Program-made: the position numbers and the translations under genes
The notes under the pieces: generated by a model
The model's database searches: none
What the model was told of the DNA's origin: nothing
What the model saw: the letters and a program-made list of their open reading frames with translations, nothing else
Origin: Xenopus tropicalis
Lineage: Eukaryota; Chordata; Amphibia; Anura; Pipidae
Direction: 5' to 3'
NCBI RefSeq assembly: GCF_000004195.4
Contig: NC_030678.2
Coordinates: forward strand, 149,494,047 to 149,558,046
Length of the DNA stretch: 64,000 nt
Shown here: one piece after another, positions 56,755 through 64,000 of the stretch
How positions within the stretch are numbered: the stretch's first letter is position 1
Layout of the letters: each line of letters starts with the position of its first letter

Positions 56755-57127
56755 TCATGATTTTTATGGTATACTTTATTATTTCTGAATTACAGGAGTC
56801 CCAAGCCAGACTTGGGTTTCTTACTATTGAGTGCTATTCTGATATCTACTGGGAGATGCTATCTTGTTACCTTCCTGTTGTTCTGCTGATCGGCTGCTGG
56901 GGCGGGGTGATATCACTCCAATTTGCAGCTCAGCAGTAAAGTGTGACTGAAGTTTATCAGAGCACAAATCACATGGCTGTGGCACCCTGGTAAATGAAGA
57001 ATATGGCTAGCCCCCTGTGAAGTTTCAAAATTAAATTGAAAAACAGATTACAATGCAGGATTCTGCTGGAGAAGATCTATTAACTGATGCATTTTGAAAA
57101 CAACATGGTTTCCCATGACAGTATACC
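56751..57127 (+). mobile_element. TTAAAGGGATACTGTCATG MITE
   Basis: The left end TTAAAGGGATACTGTCATGA pairs with the right-end CATGACAGTATACC. The right TTAA is not preserved. A second copy begins at 63598 and shares the first 35 bases almost exactly (GATTTTTATGGTATACTTT versus GATTTTTATGGCATACTTT). Confidence 0.75.
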
Positions 57128-57136
57128 TGTCCATAC

Positions 57137-57422
57137 CAGGGCGGAACCTTGGGGTAGGCAGAAGAGGCAGCTGCCTAGGGCGCAATTATTGGGGGGCGCC
57201 AGGCAGCCTCTCCTGCCTACCCCTAGTCCGCTCTCTTTAGTCATTGCCCCCGCCGCTTGTCCTTACGCAGTGGGGGCAATGATCCATAGAATCGCAACGC
57301 GAACCCCGCCCCCCAGCACGTTCAACTGCGCATGCACGCCAAAGGGGGGCAATGAGGAAGGTGCAGGGGCGAGGTGGCCAACCGAGTTGCCTAGGGCGCC
57401 CGGTCGGCTTTGCCCGCCCCTG
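57137..57422 (+). mobile_element. CpG-rich hAT-like MITE with perfect 8-bp duplication
   Basis: Starts CAGGGCGGAACCTTGGGG and ends GCCCGCCCCTG; identical GTCCATAC on both sides (57129-57136 and 57423-57430). It is exceptionally CpG-rich for this window and contains an NRF1-like CTGCGCATGCACGC word. The 117-codon frame over it is not a gene. A left-end fragment of the same family is at 4097. Confidence 0.92.
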
Positions 57423-57430
57423 GTCCATAC

Positions 57431-58194
57431 ACAAGCTTAACGATTCTGAATAGGCAAATTTAATATTTTATATCCAGTGGTTAATCATTAACTGATTTAT
57501 TGTGGTGGGGTGGTAAAGGCATTGGCTCCTTGAAAATAACCTACGTTGTGTCCCTGTTTAATGCCATTTTCCATTGAACAAGGGATGGAGTCGTTCCAAT
57601 GACTAATATTTAATTAGGAGAGCCCTGTATGTATCTCTGACACAGAGACATTTATTTATTCAAGATAATTCATTTGCAGATTCATCCCTGCACTCTTTTT
57701 GTGGTATGATTTATAAAAGCTTGACATTTTTTAGCCTGTAGCTGAAGGGCATGGCTCCATGTGTGAAGCAAATTTCCCAAATGGGTCGTGTATTTTAAAC
57801 CACAGTCTGGGAGATATGTGTTAGCAGAACTGGCCTGTCCAGACCTTATTATGTCTATTACACAAAGACCAGACAAGACTTGTCAACTGAAAATCAGCAT
57901 ACAGAAGTTTTGAGTCAAACTGAGAATCCCGTGGGCAGAGATACAAAAATTAACTCTTGATGAAGACATTTAAACATCAAGTACAGGAAAAAAAAGAAGC
58001 ATTTTGTTACATCTGCCTAAAATGTGTCCTGGCTTTAATGATTGGAAGTTAAACAAAGATATATATATATACTTGTTTTATGTGATAGTACAGCACCCTG
58101 CAATAGAACAAAAACGTGGTGCACGTCCCCAACAGGTTCCGATGTCCTTACATACAAAATAAGTTTGTATGTAAAGTGTGTGCTGTCCATTTTT
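57431..58194. other. Non-coding stretch, no gene seen
   Basis: Short chance frames only; a small ATATATATATA run sits near 58061. Confidence 0.5.
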
Positions 58195-58279
58195 GAACTT
58201 ATATTATATATATATATATATACACAAAGGATGGCACACCGCTACATAACATACCTCGGGTGCTCGGTAAAGGGTTCCA

Positions 58280-58490
58280 ATAGTATAAAAAAGACCAGCA
58301 ACTCCGGGATTTCTTGTGAAAAATCAAAACATGTATTCAAAGTAGCATAAACAGCCGACGTAACGTTTCGGTCCCCATTGGGACCTTTCTCAGGGGGACC
58401 GAAACGTTACGTCGGCTGTTTATGCTACTTTGAATACATGTTTTGATTTTTCACAAGAAATCCCGGAGTTGCTGGTCTTTTTTATACTAT
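58280..58490. repeat. Perfect palindrome: 97-bp arms, 17-base loop
   Basis: The left arm (58280-58376) and right arm (58394-58490) are exact reverse complements over all 97 bases when compared by eye. The loop is ATTGGGACCTTTCTCAG. The inner arm contains CGAAACGTTACGTCGGCTG. Flanking sequence (GGATGGCACACCGCTACATA and an AT run on each side) belongs to the same kind of frog palindromic element. Transcription across it on either strand would give a long perfect hairpin. Confidence 0.95.
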
Positions 58491-58579
58491 ATATATATAT
58501 TTTAGTTGGGAACATTTTTTTGGAAAGTAGGCTTGTATGCACTTGCACTCAGCACTACTGTGTTCCTTCTATTTCTGTA

Positions 58580-58886
58580 CAGGTATCGGACCCCTTATCC
58601 GGAAACCCATTATGCAGAAAGTTCTGAATTACGGAAAGGCCATCTCCCATAGACTCCATTTTAATCAAATAATTCACTTTTTTAAAAATGGTTTCCTTTT
58701 TCTCTGTAATAATAAAACTGTACATTGTACTTGATCCCAACCAAGATATAATTAACCCTTATTGGGGGCAAAACAATCCTATTGGGTTTGATTACTGTTT
58801 AAATAATTATTTTAGTAGACCTGGAAAGACCCCTTATCTGGAAAACCCCAGGTCCCGAGCATTCTGGATAAAAGGTCCTATACCTG
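58580..58886 (+). mobile_element. CAGGTATGGG MITE, complete, TA-flanked
   Basis: Starts CAGGTATCGGACCCC and ends GGTCCTATACCTG, with TA immediately outside both ends. Central landmarks TAATAATAAAACTGTACATT and ATCCTATTGGGTTT are present. 307 bp, in the same orientation as 35641-35970. Confidence 0.87.
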
Positions 58887-59086
58887 TACCTATTGACACA
58901 GGGAAACCCTGGAGCTACAGCCACAAGCCAACCAGGCAGAAGCTCCAGGAATCCCACAGCTCCCCACATCAATCTCTGCAGCACAGTTGCACCAAAAGAA
59001 TAGGGGATACATGTCAGTCTGCTGAATGCTGGAAAAGATGCTCATTGGACTTAAAAAATTTTCAGCGTAATTATGTCTGATTTACG

Positions 59087-59554
59087 TTAAAGGGGTGGTT
59101 CACCTTTACATTAACTTTTAGTATTTTATAGAATTTATTATTCCTAACAACTTTGCAATTGGTCTTCGTTGTGTATTTTGTATAATTTTTGAATTATTTG
59201 CTTTCTTCCTCTGAAGAGGCTTTCAAACGGGGGTCACTGACCCCAGCAGCCAGAAAACTATTGCTCTGTGAGGCTACAGTTTTATTGTTATTGTTACTTT
59301 TGATTCCTTATCTTTCTATTCAGTCCCTCTCCTATTCATATACCTGTCTCTTATTCAAATCAGTCCCTGGTTGCTAAGGTAATTTACACCCTAGCAACAA
59401 GATAGCTGCTGAAATTCCAAACAGGAAAGCTGCTGAACAAATATTGAAATATTTAAAGAAACCACAAATAATAAAAAATGAAGACCAATTGCAAACTGAC
59501 TCAGAATATCACTCTCAACAGCATAGTTAACTCAAAGGTGAACAGCCCCTTTAA
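59087..59554 (+). mobile_element. TTAA-flanked MITE, complete reference copy
   Basis: Bounded by TTAA on both sides. The left end TTAAAGGGGTGGTTCACCTT and the right end AAAGGTGAACAGCCCCTTTA form a 21-base inverted pair with two mismatches. Inside lie the near-palindrome GGGGGTCACTGACCCC and the TTGCTAAGGTAATTT / TAGCAACAAGATAGCTGCTG block. 468 bp, no frame. Fragments are at 20281, about 29550, 39455 and 47523. Confidence 0.85.
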
Positions 59555-59889
59555 AGGGTGACTTTTCTTGTACTACCCCCACAAAGTATTACAGTTATCA
59601 TAAATGCTACAAAATGTGTCAGAAAATTCTCACCGCGCCCCAGCTTACATTTTACAGGCTTCTGTAATGATTATAAATGTCTGACAGCTGTGGTCCCAGT
59701 TACTTATATACCCCTCCACACTTGAGGTTTTACTGGTGACTAGCAAGTCATTTCTTTGTCTGCTTCTCCCCACAGCCATAGTTTAAATATACTTGTGCTT
59801 ATCAGACCATTCTCGCTGAAAACATATTGAACTTTGTAACAAAGGGCAATGGAGGACATTTTAGAAATTTGGGTCATGTATGTTGCTAG

Positions 59890-59912
59890 AACGATATATA
59901 TATATATATATA
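59890..59912. repeat. (AT)n microsatellite
   Basis: Uninterrupted AT alternation of about 20 bases just before the next MITE. Confidence 0.85.
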
Positions 59913-59936
59913 CTCATACATGCACACAGGTATGGG

Positions 59937-60240
59937 ATTCGGAAACCTGTTATCCAGAAAGCTCCGAATTACAGAAAGCCCATCTCCAATAGACTCTATT
60001 TTAATTAAATAATTCAGGTTTTTAAAAATGATTTCCTTTTTCTGTCTAATAATAAAACAGTACCTTGTACTTGATCCTAACGATCATCCTAATGATATAA
60101 TTAATCCTTATTAGAGGCAAAACAATCTTGACTGACTGAGTTTATTTAGCGCTTAAATTGTTTTTAGTAGGCATAAGGTATGGAGATCCAAATTACGGAG
60201 AGACCCCTTATCCAGAAAACCCCAAGACCCAAGCATTCTC
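59937..60240 (+). mobile_element. CAGGTATGGG MITE, right tip decayed
   Basis: Starts CAGGTATGGGATTC and carries TTATCCAGAAAGCTCCGAAT, TAATAATAAAACAGTACCTT and CCCCTTATCCAGAAAACCCC. The last bases of the right terminus are lost after AAGCATTCT. Confidence 0.8.
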
Positions 60241-63200
60241 TCTATGTATATAGTATTACCCAGAATTAAAAAGTGTTTTGCATAAAACAGTGTGAGTTTA
60301 AGCAGCACGAGTGCAAATATAGTGGCCAAGAGAAGAATTAAATTGTAAGCCATTATAATCAGCAATCTCTTTTGATTGGGCATTGATAATTCTTCTTGCA
60401 CTCTTTCTTGGTTGTGCTCCATTTACAGATGAAGGGACAATATTCACAGACCCCTGTTACACACTACAGACCTAACTGTACTAAGGAGGAGGTGTACATT
60501 CCCATGGTGTGGGCCATTTGTCACTTTATAATGGTTGGCACTAGAGTTTGTTAACAAATAGAATAAATATTTTCATATCTCAGCATGGCTAGATTTTAAT
60601 AAGGGCTTAGTGGGGACTAAGCCTCCCCCAACCAAGGCCAATGAATTTCCTACAACAAACAGGAAAGAGGTATTATACAAGATGTGACAATGCATTTATA
60701 CTTCCAGGTACTTTTGGGCTATTATACATGAAACTGACACTTTATTTGTACTACTATGTGTTTTGTGGACGGTATATATATGTCAGTGACACTTTAAATA
60801 CCCTGTCGTGTTTTAGGAGGTACGTAGGTGGAACGGTATATATCGCATCCTGTGTTCTACCTTACAGAAGCTATGGTAGGCAGACATGTTATTTACACAG
60901 TTATTACACTGCTTGATGGAGATAGCCCAGACTATTCATTGCACAGCAGAGTTCCTTTTAATCAAACATTGTCACACAATGACATCAACATTCTGCAAAT
61001 CTGGCCCTTGTATGTAAACGGGAGTTTCCAAAGCAAACTATTTAAATGAAATGAAGCTCTAATGAGAAAATAAAGTACTTTCCAAAAAGGAGTCACCTAC
61101 ATTTCTGTTTAACCTAATAATGAGTTCAACGATACCTATGCGAGACACATCAGTATGAGGAGAATCAGCCCCAGTACAAACACATAAACGTCTAAAATGT
61201 ATAAAGACTAAATTAAGACTTTCTTGGCTACTCCTTAGTATAGCACTGTTAAGTTAGGATGGTGTTGTTATACTACATATGGAATTTTGCATGTCAGTGG
61301 TTATTAACCATCTGATAAAGGTTTTATTGAACAAAAAGAACTGTGTTTATATACTACAGTGTTGCATATGAAGGAATGCAGTTGTAGTGATAATCATGTA
61401 TTAGGCAGACACTGGTAACTTTCTAGGTTTATGTGATTTTCTAGGCGTATGCTCACCTTGTTGCGATACTTGCCAGTGATCTGGAGCCCCCCAGTGGATG
61501 TCTCAGGGAGTAGATAATAGCTTGATGCCCTGTTCAGATGGGGTGTTGCTTCATGTTTGGCTGAGTATCATCTGGAAGAGCTAACTTCAATAATTTTTGT
61601 AGCCAACTGCTGCTCTTTCTAGCTGTTCTGTCTGACACAACTAAGATCTAAATATCCTATTCACTGTGTCCCTGTTTTTCAACTTTCGCTAAGGGGTTAG
61701 TTCCCACTTCTTTACTGGGGCTTATACTTCAGGCTCGCCAGCAGCATCCACCCTGTAGAATAAGTGGATTCCATAAAAGTGCTCATATCTAGTATTTTAA
61801 CTATAGACAGGAACTGGTCACAACATCCTTGGACTGACTGGGAAACATCCCTCCTAGGGGCATAAATTATAACTAGGATTTCATAAACCAGCAGGGGTTG
61901 TAATCATATGGTTGCCTATGTATATTTTACACTATATGCTGGTTAATGTTTAAGCAGAAACAGAATAATTGTGTATTGATGACCTATGAACTTATTGAAC
62001 ATATACGAAAGGCCCAAAAGCCTTGGGAAAATAATTCAAAGAAGATGGAAATAACTACATTAAAGAAACCTACTGAGTGGTTGTGATACCACCCAGCCAG
62101 GTCAATAGTGATGCTTTTATAAAAGGTATTCCCTTGCGGTTCTTTTATTGCAATACCTTGTGATACCTGAAACCTAACTGATCTGAATTTAATAGCTTTG
62201 TAATATATTAACTTTCTTGTGTAAGTTGGAGGCAATGAAAAAGTGGAGCAGGAGAAAAGTAAAAGTTAGAGAAGTAAAACATACTGGCAATAACGATCAT
62301 CATATAATAGACAATGTGTAAAATAAGCAACATAGTAGGGAACTGCAAAGAGAGAAAAGCAAAGATTAGAGATGTGAATTATATGAAAGGGAGCAGATAT
62401 GGGAGAGATACAGTAGAATAAGGCATGGGCCATTATAACATGATCTTCACTTTCCTACAGTATTTGTTATTGTTCATACATTCACACAATTGTAGAGAAT
62501 TCCTATCAATGGTGATAAGCAGACTGATCATTTGCACTTGTAGCAGTCTTATTACTGAATTTAAACTTCAAACAAAAGCAATTTGAAGGAGATGAGGATA
62601 TAGTGGAAGGCACAGCAGTAATTCACAAAAATCAAATGAGAGAAATGAAATGATCAACTAGCAGGTAGGTTTTGCTAGGACAAAAGTTTGAACTTCTTTG
62701 ATGTATTTTTCATCCACACCTTCCATGATACACCAATCATTTTACTGAAAAACTACTATAACAATAGAGAAATTGGACCTTGCTACTTTTGGGGAGGGAG
62801 GGGCTAGTGGGACTGATAAGCAGCTTCATATATGGTCACGGGCAATATCTTTTCCCAGAGTTTAGGGACCCAGTGACCCCTTGCTACAGTATGTGGCCCA
62901 ATAACCCATTCCTACTACTGAAAAATCCATTTAAGAGTTCATATCTATAGAAACAGTTGATGTTACGCTATAATAAGTGGTCTAATGTACTTATAAATCA
63001 GTTCATTGGGGGGTAATTACGTTTGCCCCACCTGCCCCTGTCAAGCTTCTCTGTGCTGTTGCTTGATACTTAAGTACATAAGGTCCTAGACAAGTCATGG
63101 CAGTTTTTATGAAAGTTATGAAAACTGTGTATGTTTTAATGTAACCTTATAACTTTCACTATTTATGTAAGTTTTGAATATGGCCAGGCCCCTCTTCGGA

Positions 63201-63597
63201 TTCATATTTCACTGAGCCCGGGACAGTCCCACTGTCCCCCCTTTTCTCCCTGATGGTGCCCCTCGGCACAGGAGGAGGAAAGAAGGAGCAGCCATTATTA
63301 AAGTGGGGGATGTGCATGCAATTTAGGAACAGCTACTATATGTTAAATGACAGAACTTTACAGTAAGCACCAGTGCTGCTGAACGGACAGAGTAAATCAT
63401 ACAATTATAACATACCCTCAGGCTGCTGGTAATTTCAGCATTTACGTGGGATCACTCAGGTATAATTCATCAGAGCAGGCAGAGGGGCCCCATGATCATG
63501 TACAGATCTGCCTTTTTATTAGCATCAGGGCACTCAATTTTGCGCTGAAAATAGTGCTCTGCATTTGTGCTTGTATTTATTAAGAAGTCCTCTTATG
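60241..63597. other. Non-coding stretch, no gene seen
   Basis: Sequence is AT-rich; chance frames up to 91 codons (60641-60916) and 89 codons (60153-60422 minus, partly inside the previous MITE). No exon, RNA gene or clear repeat was recognised. Confidence 0.5.
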
Positions 63598-64000
63598 TTA
63601 AAGGGATACTGTCATGATTTTTATGGCATACTTTTTATTACTAAATTACACGGTTTACATAGCAAATAATTCACTCTACCATTTAAAATGTTATTCTTGA
63701 ACCAACAAATGTATTTGTTTAGCTGTAATATTTGTGTGTAGGCGCCATCTCAGTGCATTGTGCTCAGCTGAGTCTGAGCTTTCAGAAGGAGCCAGCGCTA
63801 CACATTAGAACTGCTTTCAGCTAACCTATTGTTTCTCCTACTCCCATGTAATGAGGCTGTGACCACAAAATTCATATAGACAGAAGCAAGAGGTCCTCTG
63901 CACTCACCCATTATCAATATATACTGTATAGGACATTAAGACATTCTGGGCCTGATTCACTAAAGGGCGATAAAAATTATTGCACGCTTTTTTGCGTTAA
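63598..64000 (+). repeat. TTAAAGGGATACTGTCATG MITE and a following repeat, cut by the window end
   Basis: Begins TTAAAGGGATACTGTCATGA as at 56751. From about 63950 the text GGCCTGATTCACTAAAGGGC, then TTGCACGCTTTTTTGCGTTAA, is the start of another frog-type dispersed repeat that continues beyond the window. Confidence 0.6.

Noticed and set aside
57087..57440. 117-codon plus frame
   Set aside because: Covers the hAT-like MITE at 57137-57422, including its target duplication.
1..64000. tRNA, rRNA, snRNA, retroviral or LINE protein genes
   Set aside because: Both strands were scanned by eye for tRNA B-box-like words, snRNA starts and reverse-transcriptase motifs in the open frames; nothing convincing was seen. 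A tRNAscan or profile search could still find a decayed copy.

Overview
The window looks like non-coding vertebrate DNA, most probably from a clawed frog (Xenopus). The base composition is AT-rich with local GC islands. I recognise many short inverted-repeat elements (MITEs) of types I know from Xenopus: a TA-flanked CAGGTATGGG...CCCATACCTG family, TTAA-flanked families, hAT-like families with 8-bp target duplications, and palindromes with a CGAAACG core. The genus comes from memory of these families, not from a database search. I cannot separate X. tropicalis from X. laevis.

Only one convincing protein-coding gene is present: a full-length Tc1-like transposase (39994-40998, 334 aa) inside a 1.6-kb Tc1/mariner element (39666-41267). 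The element has long terminal inverted repeats of about 200 bp with internal direct repeats. The reading frame is open from end to end, but the second acid of the DD34E triad is Asn (residue 238). The right end also lacks the last seven bases of the inverted repeat. The copy is therefore probably dead both as an enzyme source and as a substrate.

Layout. 0-7.8 kb is AT-rich sequence with an 839-bp hAT-like element, a 240-bp hairpin and a TTAA element. 7.9-9.4 kb is a GC-rich CpG island with two perfect CRE palindromes, three CCAAT boxes, a ZNF143-like pair, a GC box and a TATA-like box. It is almost certainly a promoter, but the gene it drives and its direction are not clear. 12.3-17.7 kb is repeat-poor with locally retained CpGs and homeodomain-type AT motifs, a good candidate for conserved regulatory sequence. 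18-39 kb is a patchwork of MITEs. 39.7-41.3 kb is the Tc1 element. 43.8-45.9 kb is a minisatellite of about 26 units of 79-82 bp with an exact 240-bp internal duplication. 46-64 kb is again dense in MITEs, including a perfect 97-bp palindrome at 58.3-58.5 kb.

No host coding exon, tRNA, rRNA, retroviral gene or prokaryotic feature could be supported. The remaining open frames of 60-140 codons are scattered on both strands at the density expected by chance, or lie inside repeats. The window reads as a promoter plus intronic or intergenic flank of a vertebrate gene, with mobile-element biology as the main content.
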